A stretch of DNA of 64,000 nucleotides from Podospora pseudoanserina (GCF_035222485.1 NC_085922.1:3425001-3489000); one strand, 5' to 3'. Numbered from the stretch's first letter, positions 1-12,526 are shown. Numbers and translations: made by a program. Notes: generated by a model from the sequence alone, not told the origin.

Positions 1-584
1 GTTGCCCCATCACACTTCAAGCCTGACACGGCTAATCGTTTACATAGGAACATCCGACCCAACAACATTTTGTTCTTCCCTCTGGGCAGTATTGGCGACG
101 AATCCTCGACCCAAGCCGCCCACAGAGTTTTTGACCTTTCGAGTCCTTTCATCGCTGGTTATAGCAACGGCGCAGCTTCTGGTATCAACTTGAAACTCGA
201 CTACTACGAGCATCCAGCAAGACGCAACGACCCTCAGATAGCCTATCGACGCCTCTATGATCTCTATAGTCTGGGCTGTGTCTTGCTTGAATTGGCGCTC
301 TGGACAACGATAGACAAACAAATTGAGCACGATCCCGGGAGCAGAGAAGCGTCTTACAAGGTCATCCGAGCGCTTTCCCTTAAACCTACGTTGGATAGGT
401 GAGTGTCAAGCCATCTACCCCAAGATAATGAGCAGTGAGCTGACAATTTTCGTGCAGGATGGTGGGCAAGATCTTTGCAGACGTCATCCGCGACTGTATC
501 GCCCTGGGTGAGAAGAGTTCACTCGACAACCCTGCAAAGTTCGGCACGGATATCGCATCCAGGTTGGCTCAATGTGTTGCTTGA
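1..584 (+). CDS. 3' part of fungal kinase-like (probable pseudokinase) protein
   Basis: The gene is cut by the left edge; frame 1 is open from base 1. Exon 1 ends at 398, an intron of 59 nt follows (399-457, GTGAGT...TGCAG), and exon 2 ends with TGA at 582-584. The visible C-lobe has a catalytic-loop-like HRNIRPNN and, downstream, YDLYSLGCVLLEL, which corresponds to the helix-F region of protein kinases. This arrangement is seen in fungal proteins that join an N-terminal HeLo-type or other helical domain to a kinase-like domain. In the loop the position of the catalytic Asp (HRD) is Asn, so catalysis is doubtful. The N-terminal domain is outside the window and cannot be judged. The kinase-like call is fairly sure; the pseudokinase call is an inference from one residue. 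Confidence 0.6.
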
Positions 585-1875
585 GGTCTTTATACTTTGA
601 TCAGGCGTGGCCTTTATTCATTCTCAAGGATAATACCTACATCTCAAGTCACCGCTTCCACAATTCTTCCCTCGGGATACCCTGATAACTCAAAAAGCCT
701 ACGTATTACCTTTCAACGCCTGTCGGCTATCCTTGGAGACCACGTAACTCAAGCAATCACAAGTTCGAGGGGAATGATGTGAAAGTTTGACTTGCTTACC
801 CCCCCTCCCCCTCCACATCCCAAACCAGACTTAATATCGCCAGCGTCGTTACAAATTTGGTAAGAGAAGCCATGGCCTTTCCAACTCTGTTGGCGAGTAG
901 TTTATACCCCATACCCATCTCAGCTCATCTGACTGAAGTGACAATCAACGTTCCCGAAAAGAGCGCCAGATGGCAAACCAGGTAACTCGCCGGAATTAAG
1001 TAAGAGGTCCCCCAACCAGTGAACCCACCCCGTTCCTTCCTCGAGTCTGCCCCCTGTCTTCGGTTACCAGTTGTCAGATTTCAAGAGCGCTCTTACCTCA
1101 CCTGGGCGGTCGTAATGCCCCAACTCGACGGGCACCTCAGTCATCTCCGCCACTTCTTCCATTCCCAACCCAACCCCCTTCCCCAGATAACCATCCCTCC
1201 TCCTCCACAACCTCCCCATCCCCAACCCTCCAAACCCCTACGTCACCACTTCTCACCCACCCTCACCCATAAATCTCTTTCTCCTCTCCCATCACCCAGC
1301 AGGGTGATATACTTGAAGCTTTGACCAAGCCATGCTGGTATCACACTTCTTCCAGCAAGAGCTCGTGGCCTATCGATCAATATGGTGGTGCTTCACTGCC
1401 GTATTCTCATCCCTGGTCTGGTCTTCGGACTGGGGATGAGGATGCTATCTCTCTTTTCCCCTTGCTCAGCGCTTTGTGGTGACGAGGGGATGGGAGTCAA
1501 CCTTGATGGATGGTCAAATCCCACCCTGGCTTGATACAACGTCTGGGTGTGGGACTACGTCTGTTCTTAGAGCTAGATGCTTCTGAGCACGTATGGCTTG
1601 AACAGACACGGATCAGAAATAACAATACTGCATGATATCATCATAACCAATTCTTTTTTAGACCACAACCAACGAAAAAAACAACCATTTGCTTTTCCGC
1701 GCCCGCGCTGCCTACTGTCTCTTTTGTCTGCCTCGCCTTTTTGCCCACCCCAATCTTGCTCTAATCATGACAACGCTTGCATGTACATTTCGAATTCTTA
1801 AAAATCTTGATTTCATCGCCCCATATCCTCCTCTCTTCAACCACCTCTATTTCTCCTTGATCTCCCAATCAACCC
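585..1875. other. Intergenic, no supported gene
   Basis: About 1.3 kb between two tail-to-tail genes. It contains pyrimidine-rich stretches (about 1140-1280) but no frame with protein-like composition and no RNA gene I can recognise. It probably holds the 3' UTRs of both neighbours. Confidence 0.5.
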
Positions 1876-3273
1876 TTAAAGCTGATCATCCGGTGCCGCA
1901 ACCTGCGCCTCGCCCTTCTCATTTGGTTCCCTGTAGTAAGGGAGGTACTGGCTCAGAGTCTTGGGACCGAAATGTCTGACGAGCGCATCCATCACAGTGA
2001 TAGCAGCCATGGCCTCAACAATGGGAATAGCACGGGGCACGACGCAGGGGTCGTGTCTCCCCTTGGCGGCCAAAACACCCTCTGACTCGCCGTCGTAGGT
2101 TGCAGTGAGCTGGTCCTGGCCAATGGTGGCAGGGGGCTTGAAGCCGACCTTGAAGTAAATAGGAGCACCGTTGGTGATGCCACCCTGGATGCCACCAGAG
2201 AAGTTGGTCTTGGTGGTGAGCTTGGGACGGGTGAATCCCTTGAGGTAGGCGCCGCTCTTGGCGACTGATGGTGGGACCTCTCTGCCCTTGGTAGAGACGA
2301 AGGGGTCGTTGTGGATGGAGCCCGGGGTGGTGCAGGCTGTGAGGCCGGATCCGATCTCGAAGCTCTTGGTGGCGGGAATGCTGAGCATAGCGTGGGCGAG
2401 CATGGCCTCGAGCTTGTCGAAGGCAGGCTCGCCGAGACCGACGGGGACGTTGCGGACGACGCAGGTGACGGTGCCGCCGATGCTGTCGTTGCGGTCCTTG
2501 AATTCGGTGATCAACTGGACCATCTTGTCGGAGATGGCCTGATCGGGGCAGCGGACGGGGAGGAACTTGTCGACGGTCTCGCGAGAGATGTTGTCGAGGA
2601 ACTCGTGGAACTTGGGGTCGGTGACGGGGGTTGGGTGCTCAGGGGTAGGGGGAAAGAGGTCGATGCCGCCGATGGAGCTGGTGAACGCAACGATCTCGAT
2701 GCCGAAGGCGTCCATCATGTACTTCTCGGCAACAGCGCCGGCAGCGACACGGGCGATGGTCTCGCGGGCACTGCTTCTGCCACCTCCACTTTCCGACTTG
2801 ATTCCGTATTTCGCCTGGGTGGTGAAGTCGGCATGGCTGGGCCTTGGGTACATGTCCATGGTCTTGTTTCCGTAGTCTGCACACCAGTGTCAATGTCACG
2901 CCAAACAACATGCTGAACTCGGCAGTGCCTACCCTTGGGGCGCTGATCCTCGTTCTTGACCACCATCATCATGGGGAGGCCGAGGGAGAGGCCATTTTGA
3001 ACACCAGACTGGATCTCAACTCTGTCCTTCTCGTCGCGGGGGGTTGTGATGGCGCTCTGGCCAGGACGGCGGCGGGTCAATTGTGGCTGAACATCGGCCT
3101 CGGTGATTCTCAGCTGAGCAGGAACATTTCCAATTGTGCATCCGACCGACTTTCCGTGGGACTCGCCCCAGCTGTGTGCAAGCCGTGTGTTAGTGGTGAT
3201 GTGCTCTGGCGCATGGCAGTGAAGACACATACGTGGTGACTGTGAAGCCCTTTCCAAATGTGTTTCCGTCCAT
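1876..3273 (-). CDS. ARO2: Chorismate synthase
   Basis: Converts 5-enolpyruvylshikimate-3-phosphate to chorismate, the last step of the shikimate pathway, using reduced FMN. Three exons on the minus strand: 3273-3233, 3171-2933 and 2876-1876, giving 426 residues, close to the roughly 430 of the Neurospora enzyme. The N-terminus carries TFGKGFTVTT followed by WGESHGKSVGC, the chorismate synthase N-terminal signature; later come RRRPGQS and KDYGNKTMDMYPRPSHAD across the second splice junction, and SGGGRSSARET. Both introns have GT-AG ends and keep frame. In fungi the enzyme is known to be bifunctional, with an intrinsic NADPH-dependent flavin reductase; I assume the same here. The start was chosen because it gives the conserved N-terminus directly. 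A second ATG at the start of MDMYP lies inside the protein and is not the start. Confidence 0.97.
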
Positions 3274-3724
3274 TATGTTGCGGTCTTAGTGGTGGTACAA
3301 AAATGGGGATGAGTACTCGACTGTCTAGTACCAAATCTACCCAAATTAACAAAAACTCGGCCTTTCTTCTTTGTTCCGTCTGGTCAAACGTGTGTCGGTG
3401 AGTCAGTGGCACGATGCTGGCTAAATTTTTGGGGAGCAGCGCACACAGCACACGCCATATGGAAAAGCTCATACCCGCCAGAGCCCCTCCATGCTGTCTC
3501 CGTCATCGGCTCCCCGCATCGATTTGACTTGGGTGCTTCTTGGCTCTGTCGCAGGGATCAACGGTCCCGTGCCGGGGGGGGGGAAGAGGCGCTAGCGAAT
3601 CCCTGACCGTTCCTGGTTCCAGGGCCCCGGCTGCCTTTTTTGGGTACAGGCCGTTGAGGTTCTTTTTATTTATGTACCTTATCTTCGCAGACACCCCCCT
3701 TCCAACATCCCCCAGGCCCATCCA
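3274..3724. other. Divergent promoter region, ARO2 / lipoate ligase
   Basis: About 450 bp between divergent starts. It has a G10 run near 3576-3585. No element could be assigned. Confidence 0.4.
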
Positions 3725-5191
3725 ATGGCCACACCTGCCCTCCGAAATGCCTGGCGCATACGCTCCATATTATCAACGAGGTGCGCTCGGCCAATAACCA
3801 CCAAAGCAATCTCCCAAAAGTTCCAAATCTACACCTCCAGCTCAGCCAACCCATACCTCAACCTCTCCATCGAGCACCACCTCCTCGAAAAGTCCGACCC
3901 CGACTCGACCATCCTCTTCCTCTACACAAACGACCCATGCGTGGTAATTGGCCGCAACCAAAACCCCTGGACTGAAGTCAACCTTCCACAACTAGCACAG
4001 ACAAGAATAAAATTCGGCCAGCTCAAGCACCACCTCGTCCGCCGGCGCTCAGGAGGGGGAACCGTCGTCCATGATCACGGCAACGCGAACTGGTCCGTCA
4101 TCTGCCCCAAGGATGTCTTCGATAGGGATAAGCACGCGCTCATGGTGGTGGAAGCGCTGAAGAATATGGGAATAAAGGGTGTCAAGGTCAACGAAAGACA
4201 TGATATTGTTCAGGAAGCGCAAGATGCCGAAGGACCCGAGCCTGCGCCGTCGACATACAAAATCTCGGGTTCGGCGTACAAGTTGACGGGCAAGCGCGCG
4301 TTGCACCATGGTACATTACTTCTCAACTCTGACTTGAGCGATATCTCGGGGTTGTTGCGCAGCCCAGCAGCACCATATATCGCCGCCCAGGGCGTGGAAA
4401 GTGTCCGGAGCCCAGTCTGCAACGTGGGAGTGGAGGATAATGCCGACTTCTACAAGGCCGTTATCGACCAGTTCATGACCATGTATCCGGATAGCCAGTC
4501 GGCTGAGGTGAAAGGGGTGGAACAGCAAGAGGCGCTGAACCATGACAATATTTGGAAAGGGGTTCAAGAGCTACTGGTCCGTTCTCCCCCCTACCATACC
4601 CTACGTCAAATACTAACATCACCATCAGTCCCCAAAATGGCTCTGGGAATCCACCCCTAAATTCCGCCTCGCCTCCCACCCAACCCCCGAAGACCCCCGA
4701 CCACGTCCCCACCCTCCATCAAACGTAAGCCCAACCCTTTTTTGTTCCCTCTACCAACGGTAACCTAACCCCCCTTCTAGTTCTTCCTCACTCTCACAGC
4801 CCGCCACTCAGAAATCCTCGACCTCCAAACCGACTCCCCCCTCTTCCGCTCCGAGGACCACACCGCCTCGCTCAACTTTTTGTTGAAGCAAAAAATCCAC
4901 GAAGTCCCCAAGTACTGCGACCTCCGCGAGTGGAAACACTACATCAACTTCCGCATCGAGAACGGCAAGTCGCTGACCCTCCGCAACGAGAGCGTGGGGA
5001 GCATATGCAAGTGGTTGTTGGGGGACGACATGTTGGCGACGGGACCGATAAGGGGGATCAACAAGAGTTTAAAGACGAAGCTCAAGGAGCTGAAGCATTG
5101 CAGGGATGGGGGCAAGCCTTTGGTCTTGGACCATGCTGCGTTTGTGTTTGGCAAGCCCGAGTATGGATGGTATGTGGTAGATAAGCAATAA
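3725..5191 (+). CDS. AIM22: Lipoate-protein ligase / lipoyltransferase (AIM22-like)
   Basis: Mitochondrial enzyme that attaches lipoyl groups to E2 subunits and the glycine cleavage H protein. Exons 3725-4576, 4629-4724 and 4781-5191 give 452 residues. The first ~30 residues are Arg/Ser rich with no acidic residues, as in a mitochondrial presequence. LplA-type motifs follow: VIGRNQNPW, RRRSGGGTVVHD (the lipoyl-binding loop) and TYKISGSAYK with the conserved Lys. The C-terminal exon (from FFLTLTARHSEI) corresponds to the accessory domain of LplA family proteins. Both introns are in phase 0 with GT...AG ends; the first, GTCCGT, has a weak donor but the reading frame is lost without it. It is divergent from ARO2 and tail-to-tail with VPS11, whose stop lies 62 bp away. 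Confidence 0.92.
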
Positions 5192-5253
5192 CATCAGAAA
5201 AAAAAACATCCGATCCCAAAAAACCAACATGATCATTATCATACCCTCCCCAT

Positions 5254-8200
5254 CTACTCCCCCCCAGCCCCCATCACCCCCCTTCCAAACCATTCCGCCA
5301 CCGTCTTGAACCGATCCTCACTCCCCTCCAAATCAGCCTTAAACAACTCATGCCTCTCACTATTCTCTTCCTGGCTCTTCTTCAACGCCCTGATCGTCGC
5401 ATTATCCACCACGCAGATCGGACACTCCCCCACATTATCATCCCCCTCCCCTCCCCCGGTAACCCGCAAACACCTCCTGTGAAAACTATGCTTGCACAAA
5501 AAGTGCACCACCGGCAGCTCCAACCCCCCACCGCACTGCCCACACCTCGTAGCCTGAAACACGGCCGGCTTCCCCCCCAGATCAGCAATCTCCTGCCTCC
5601 TCGCCATCGTCTCCGTCCTGAACTGGCTGACCACACGTTTATTTTCTTGAATGTCCAACCGCTCAGCCTCTATCCTCTTGGCCAGGTAGGGCTTGATCAT
5701 CCCCATGCTCGCGACACTGTTCTTCGACAGTGTCTGCACCACCTGCAGCGGGGCCATCAAACCCCCCTTATCAATCCTATCCAGCACAGCCGCCAGCTCA
5801 TCCGGCCCTGCTTCGTCAAGAATCTTCGCGTCAGACGTCAGATACGACAACGCCGCGGGGTAGAGTTGCGGTTCTTCCGGCCCGTATTTAGCCAGCGCCT
5901 TGATCGCCCCCTTGGTGTCCTTTGCTGATGTATAAGAGCGAAAAATGTCAAACAGCAAACCCGACTGCTCCTTCACCAGCGTGGTTCCATCCCTAAAGTT
6001 GGAAAGGTGAGAGAGCAAAAGGACGTTGGAGTTTTCAATCTGGGGTTTCTCTTGCGTTGCTGGTAGGGATTTGTCGGCTTCGATCAGGGACTTGGCCTTG
6101 GCCTCCCACTTCTCGCGGTGGGCGTCGGATTTCTTTTCGTTGGATTTGTGGAGGTACATCTCAAACAGGGTGGTGTAAATGTCCGTTTTGTCTTCTTTTG
6201 ACAGGGCGTCATCTTGGAGGCAGGCTTCGAGAAAGACGATGAACTCGTCTGGGTGGTCGATAAAGGATGAAAAGGCCGTTCGTGGTTTGGGAGGGGTGTA
6301 CTTGATGGCGATGGCCTCTTGCTTGAGGGACATGTCGCCCACTGTTGGCTTTGCATTGGCATTGTTATTGCTTGCTAGCACCGCCGTGTTCATGTACGGC
6401 AGTGGTAGCAAACTGCTGAGGTTGGAAACGGCATTGGCCGCTCCCGCTGCAAACCCTCCGTTTGTCGTTACAGGGGCGGCCTCGGCTGTGATGGGGGCAT
6501 CCACTCGTGGCTTATACTTGCCGGTGTGATAGTCGATGAAGAGCTGCGTAGCATCCGATGGGCAGTGTTCGATCAGAACACGGGCATACTTCATCAGACA
6601 GGGGTGTGCTGTCTCTGGATCCAGATGCCAGATGAAATCCAGCGCCTCATTGTAGGCATGAGAATCCTCGATGAGGATATCCACCACGAGATCATGCTCC
6701 CCGTGCTTCTTGGCAAGATATGCTGCTTGCTCGTAGTAGCCACCCTGCCGGCACATCGAGATAGCTGTATCAAGGTCAAACTTGAGATCCCCTTCAGACT
6801 TGATGAACTTTTCCAGCTTGTCAATATCCTTCAGCTTGGCGTAACAGTTCAGCAACAGAGTTGTGTGATCTGATGTCGCCTTGTGATGCTCATGCAACTC
6901 CTCCAGATACTCGATCAAGTTGTGTATCCTCTGCGTGTCGAGGAACTTTCTGATGACCTGTGATGGCTCTGTGCTGTCTATGGCCTTGATGTACTGCGTC
7001 ATGGCCTCGTCGTAATTGCCCTTTTGGTAAAGGTAATCCCCATATTTCCGGTAAATGATATTCTGTTGCTGAGCGTCCATCCCGCACTTTTGAGCTAGGT
7101 CCACGGCAAGGGTATAGAGATTGCGCTGATAGAGCATGTCCAACCGTTGCTGCAGCGTCTTTTCATGATACCGGAAGATCTGTTTATCGTCACATTAGCC
7201 ATCATCCTCTCTTACTTCCCAAGAGCAACAAACCTTTCCATCCAGCGTCAGCATATACAAATCCGCCCACAACGCAAAAATATGCTTCACATCCGCCAAC
7301 ACCGTCTCACTGTGCGCAATAATCCTCAGCTCCGGATGTATCAACGTAAAAGTATAAATACTATCCGCCGCACCCCCCCAAAACCTCCTCCTCGTCGTAT
7401 CCGCCTCCCCCGCCGGCGTCGGCGGCGACACCACCGCAATATAGTCCCCATACACGGCAACCAGCTTCTTCGCCCCCTCATACGCCGTCGGCGGCCCCCT
7501 CCCCTCCAGCGTGTAATAATACACGGCATCCTCCCTCGCCACCACAATCTCCCCCGACCTCCTATCAACAACCATACAACCCACCCCACACCCCTCATCC
7601 TCCACCGTTTTAGGGGGTTGCCCATGCCCCTTCCCACTGATCACCACTTTCAACACCCTCGCCGTCGTAGCCACAAACAGCGTCGTCAACCCCACCCCAC
7701 CATCAACATGCATCTCCACCCCCGTAATCGGCTCATCACTCTCATAAATCACCCTCTGCTTCGTCCCCAAATCATGAATCAAATCCCCCCTCACCACCAC
7801 CACCGCCCCATTCGCAAACCCAACCGCCAACTGCGTCAGATCATCCGTCGCCGTAAACGCCGAAATGGGAAAAGGCCTCTTCCCGTTATTCACGACAACA
7901 CTACTCAGCAACCCGGGGTTCCCATCCTTTTTATTAACCTTATCCAAACTCCACACCCTCACCACCGGCTGCCCCGGCTCCAGATCCTCCCCCGCGCCTC
8001 CCTCCCCAATAGTAACCAGCAAACTGGTCCCCTCCACCTGCCGCATGTGGGTGACCGAGGAGCCATTGTCGTAGGCGGTGAACTCCCTCAAGATCTTGAA
8101 GTTGGGCCCGATGATCCGCACCGTGCCGTCGAAGCCGCCTAGGAACAAGGATTCCGACCCGGAGCAGACAGAGGCGACGGACTGGGAGAAGTGGGAAGGG

Positions 8201-8361
8201 TTGTCGAAGAAGGAGCGGGAGGTCGGGTCCGAGGGGGTGATGGGGGTCGACTCGAAAAAGTCAAAGGAGCGCCACTAATTGACAGACAGACATCGTGTTA
8301 GTCGTCGCTGGGACAGATGTAAGAGTGCATGGGAAAGGGAACGACAAACCGTTAGCGCCAT
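5254..8361 (-). CDS. VPS11: Vacuolar sorting protein Vps11 (CORVET/HOPS core, RING)
   Basis: Core subunit of the CORVET and HOPS tethering complexes on endosome and vacuole membranes. Exons 8361-8350 (only MALT), 8274-7234 and 7179-5254 give 992 residues. The start MALT-WRSFDFF is the typical fungal Vps11 N-terminus and is only recovered by splicing the 12-nt first exon; the intron between has GTTTGT...ATTAG ends. The N-terminal third is a beta-propeller (FLGGFDGTVRII, WSLDKV), the middle is clathrin-repeat-like helices (LYQRNLYTLAVDLAQKCG, YGDYLYQKGNYDEAM), and the C-terminus has a RING: CGQCGGGL, then FLCKHSFHRRCL, then CPIC. All eight zinc ligand positions appear present. The presence of a 12-nt coding exon makes automatic start calls unreliable here. 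Confidence 0.95.
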
Positions 8362-8707
8362 GGTGGCATCTTTCAGCTTTTTCGCTGCTGTATAAGGTCA
8401 ACTTGGAGCGGTGAAGAGAAAAAAAGTAAGGGCGCAAAGTAGAGAATATGTCTACGAATGCGCTCCAGTTGTTGATGTGCGGCCTGGAGAGCTTGTGACG
8501 CCTGTTTGGGGACCTTGTTGGGGTTGGAGCTCCAAGCTCCCCACACATGGCCTTGGCAGTTGATTAGATAACCATTATCTCAAAGTAACCCTAACCCAGT
8601 AAGGCAGCTCAGTAACAAGCCAACCCCAGAAAGCTACCAAAAATGAAAAGATCCTCGATGGAGGCCCGCAAAAGAGTTGAATTGTGAAAAAAAAAATGCA
8701 AAAGAGT
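8362..8707. other. VPS11 upstream region
   Basis: About 350 bp between VPS11 and the tRNA gene. Contains CTAACCC-like text at 8589-8597 (one and a half telomere-like units), which is too short to mean anything. No other gene seen. Confidence 0.35.
8686..8696 (-). terminator. Pol III terminator of tRNA-iMet
   Basis: A run of about ten A on the plus strand (T on the transcribed sense) starts about 12 bp downstream of the tRNA 3' end on the minus strand, as expected of an RNA polymerase III stop. Confidence 0.7.
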
Positions 8708-8779
8708 TAGCTGCGACTCGTTTCGATCGAGTGACCTCCGGGTTATGAGCCCGGCGCGCTTCCGCTGCGCCACGCAGCT
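8708..8779 (-). tRNA. Initiator tRNA-Met (CAU)
   Basis: Minus strand, 72 nt, no intron. The acceptor stem is AGCTGCG/CGCAGCT with A1-U72, the eukaryotic initiator mark, and discriminator A. D arm GCGC/GCGC. Anticodon stem CCGGG/CCCGG with three G-C pairs next to the loop CTCATAA (anticodon CAT). T arm ACTCG/CGAGT with loop ATCGAAA, where elongators would have TTC; this A54/A60-type loop is typical of initiators. From memory it is nearly the same as the Neurospora crassa initiator. The sequence leaves little doubt about the call. Confidence 0.95.
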
Positions 8780-8923
8780 TGTTGAGCTGTTGTTGTTGAG
8801 TATCAAGGTCCGAAACGGCCTCTACGAAGGTGGGTTGCTCCAAGTGTGACTCATTCCGTCTTATCCCATTTTGCCAAAAGAATCACCACACCCTTACTAT
8901 TATGCTACTACACAGTTACGCTC

Positions 8924-11764
8924 TCAGGTCTGATTCGCCCTTCCCACACTGTCCTTCCACTTCCGGATATCACACAACAGCCGTTTCTTCCCATTCTTTT
9001 CCCTGGCCATGCCGAAAGACCCGACACTGCTGCTCGGCCCGAGATGCACCAGAGGCACCATCGACGGCCTGCCGTGGGCACATTGGAACGGGAAGGCGCA
9101 TGCAGCCAGTTTCTGCACTAGCTGAAAGCATTGCTCCTTGGTCAGGACGTCATTGAACATGATACTGCCTGAAAGTACCGGTTAGCTTCAGCCTTTGTCA
9201 CTAGTAGCCTACCAAGGCGAACTTACTTCGGCAAGCCCTGGAGTGGATCAACTCAATGATTCCCTCTGGACAGTTGTGGAACCTGGAGAACCACTGATGA
9301 TTGGCCTCGTCACCGATCGGGAGCCGTGGCACGATGCCAGCCTGTTTGCTGGGGTTTTCATGCAGCTTCCAGATCTCATTCCGGAGCAGTTCAACAAGAA
9401 GCCTGGGTTCAAGACGGCACCGTTCCACTATACTGGGCGGCAAGGCCTGAACCTCCACCGTGACCCTCGATGCCTGGTCGTGGGTTGTCACGTCGTAGAT
9501 AACACCCCAATAAGCAAAATGCCTTTTGAACCTCACAAGCAGCTCTCCTTCTTGCCTAGACAAGTCAAAGAACAACTTCTTGTCCAAATGCGTTCTGGCC
9601 GCCACCAAACTCCTGCCGTCATCTGGGTCCGGCACGAAGTACTCTTTCAGCAGAGCTTCAACCCGGTAACGCTCGTCAGCGGCATGTTGGTCTATGATCA
9701 CCAGCAGCGGAGAATCGACGAGATCTCTTCTGTGGACTGTTCCAGCCTGGTTGAAGACTTTCACCAACACAAACTTTTCATCCACTTGATTCACCACTTC
9801 GGCTTTTCGTAGCGTGTCTTTGGATATTCTCCCTTCCAGAGCAGTCGAAACACTGTTATTGCTGTTCTCGAGGGTAATTACCCCAAGCCCATGGCAGCCA
9901 TGTTCACCTCCTTCGCAGCCAAGCGTGTCTGATTCCTGGGGTAGCCTAGGGATGGGCCGTTCCGTTGGCAAGAAAAAGGACCGGCCCCGGGTGTTTGTGC
10001 TAGGTTTCCAGTCCCTGAGCGCTGTTGAGCTTCTTCTCCGATCAAGGCTCGGCCTTTTATTGGAACCCTGTTTGGGCCTCATCGCAAAACCAGTCCGTGG
10101 ATCAATTATCGACTTGATTTTGGTAACAGGGTCAATCCAGATCATTGGCTCAGCAGATGTATCTGCGACTGGATCATGCGGCTTTTCAACTGTCTCTGAA
10201 CCATCCGAGATGGCATTGGAACAGCCGGCTATAGACGTGCCACTCGAGGTGCGACCCATAGGCAATGACACTGCTCTCTTGAGTTCAATTTGTGGCTGGA
10301 CGGCATGCTTGGTTTTGGGCCATGATGAAAATGGTGATGCAGAGCGTGTCTCGGTGTCCCGTGTGGTCGACTTCCTTGAAGCCTTTGTGCGAACACTTAG
10401 TCTCGAAGCAGACCTGGCTACCGGCAGCTGCGAAGCTGATTTTCGGTTCGTCTCGAAAGCAAAATCAGAACCAGAGACCGTTCCAGTTTTGAGCTGCTTA
10501 ATGGCGTGAACAGACCTTGGTCGAAACATGTGCTTCTTCAAGAACTCATATGCCATCACTTGAAGCAGGTCAACAATGATGGAGAGATTCGGCCGCCTTT
10601 CATCTAGAAAGTCATTCGCATCCACAGAACCCAACCCGTGCTCTAATATGATCTGGAGAAAAAACATGGGCCATCGGTCCACGCCTTTTCTTGGCTTCAG
10701 CTCTTTGCGGGTGAAGCCAGCCATCTTCTGTGGACAACCGTCGTCATCAACGCCAGCTTCTTCGATGGTACCGAAGCTGGAGTTGGCAAACACATTGTTG
10801 ACTTCATCGTAGAGGAAGTTTGAGTGACCTTCGTTGAGGGATGGCTGGATGCCGAGAGCGATGAACTGCACTCTCTTCGTAGCTGCTGGTTCCAGTGACA
10901 CGCAGCCTCTCACGGTAATGCCTGGAGCAGTGGCACCAATCGAGACCCACGACTTCGGATTCTCTTGGTCCAACAAGGACGCTGCAAGAAGAAGCTTGGG
11001 TGTTCGCAAAAGAACATCCCGAGCTGACAGTAAATGGTGTTTCTCGATATCAGCAAGTGGAGATGTCTGGAGAGACACTGTTCTTCGAGCAATCGAATCC
11101 TGGAGATTTACAGCCACCTCTCCTGGCCAAGCAAGCAGAAGAGCAACGGCTTCGTGGATCAGCTGATCGAAATACCTACTTGTGCCCAATCGCTCCACTT
11201 CTGTAGCTCTCTGCTTGACGCGGACAGGCAGGTAGCCGAAAAGATCACGGACGACAACACGAGTCCCGCTGGAAAAGTCCAATATGCGCTGTTCAGGCAG
11301 GGCTGGAACATTCCGTGTCACCACGTTGGACTTGTGTATGGTAAGCGAGTTGTGTGACCGGTAATCACGGTGATGTGACGTGACGGTCAACAAAGAGAGA
11401 GCGCCTAGAGATGCCAGGAACTCGCCATGTTTGCCGTGACAGTCTGCGGACGGCGGGTATTTTGAAGTATCTAGAGCAACGATGTTAGTTGGGCCGAACA
11501 ACAAAACATTGCTTGAGCGGCGGATGACGTACAGTGCAGTTGGCCTAGCCCCCCACCCTCCCGAAAATTGGATGGAGGAATGCCAACACCGTTGTCTTCG
11601 ACAGAGCAGCTTCCACGCCCATAGTCAACTGAGATGTTGATCTTCGTAGATCTGGCATCCAAAGAATTTCGAAGCAGACCACAGACGGCAGTGTTCAGCG
11701 AGGTAATGATAGTGGATGATTTGATTTGAGCAACAACGTCCCCGGGCAGTTGCTGTATCGACAT
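8924..11764 (-). CDS. MLH3: DNA mismatch repair protein Mlh3 (MutL gamma)
   Basis: Partner of Mlh1 in MutLgamma; nicks DNA in meiotic crossover resolution and has a minor role in mismatch repair. Exons 11764-11533, 11470-9227 and 9168-8924 give 906 residues. The N-terminal GHKL ATPase is visible: LPGDVVAQIKSSTIITSL, NSLDAR (Asn and Asp of motif I), VEDNGVGIPP (DxGxG), GLGQLHYTSKYPP and HGKHGEFLASLGALS. The C-terminal domain carries DQHAADERYRVE, the DQHAx2Ex4E endonuclease metal motif, and ends with CRSSIMFNDVL, a cysteine-histidine segment FQCAHGRPSMVPL, matching the other metal site. Both introns restore conserved residues (HYTSKYPP and CRSSIMF), which fixes the splice sites. The middle is a long weakly conserved linker, normal for Mlh3. 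All catalytic motifs are intact. Confidence 0.95.
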
Positions 11765-12526
11765 GGCGGTTGTGAACCCGACATCTCGCTACCCAGCCAG
11801 TGAGTTGTCCTGCATCCAACCTTGATCAGATGCAACACAACAGCAGAAGACTGTCCAAAAAGGGAGTCGTAAAATGGGAAAGTGAGGGTGTGGATGGACT
11901 CCCACGTGATCACTGTGTTGTGCCAAGAGCGTTGTGGATGGGCCCCACACCATCTTGTGTCGGCACCCTGGGGCCCGGCTTCGTCACTGAACCCCCTGTG
12001 GAGCGTGGAGCGTGCGGAACGACAACCGAAAGCTTGGGATGTTTCCGCTTGAGCTTCTGCTGGAGAACAACGACCCTTCTTGGCTTCTGCCATTGTTCAA
12101 TACCGACATCATCGCCCTCTTCCCGCAACCTTCCAAGCCATCCATTTCACCCGTCTCACTTACGCGCCACCTGCGAAACCACTCAGTTATCGTCTTGGGT
12201 GATCCGACAACGCCACGGTCTGTGCGACCTCTCCGCACGGCTTTGCAAACAATTCATGAACCGCCCCATTGACAGCAACAAAAAGTAAACCTGCTCGACA
12301 CCTCGCTTTATCTTTTCCCATCCACAACGACCGCACTCGACCAACATATCATCTGCTTTCTTTACTACCCGACGTGTACCAGATTCCAACACCCCTCCGG
12401 CAACCGCGACCAGAATCTTGACCTGCTATCCCCGATAACGACCACCTACGTGCATCCAACCTTCCTGGTCCTCTCTTTGCGCAAGGCCGAAACCTTTCCC
12501 CCGCTTCTAGCGTCCCAGATACTGCG
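11765..12526. other. Divergent promoter region, MLH3 / 12527 gene
   Basis: About 760 bp between divergent starts, CT-rich toward the plus-strand gene (12290-12500), as is common in fungal 5' leaders. Short frames here have no protein-like features. Confidence 0.4.

Noticed and set aside
1019-1324. Pro-rich frame in the first intergenic region
   Set aside because: No ATG at the start, low-complexity Pro/His, no conserved look.
7147-8142. 331-residue open frame on the plus strand
   Set aside because: Antisense to VPS11; Arg/Pro/His-rich shadow composition caused by GC-rich codon bias.
8589-8597. Telomere-like CCCTAACCC
   Set aside because: Only about one and a half units, expected by chance or as a promoter box.
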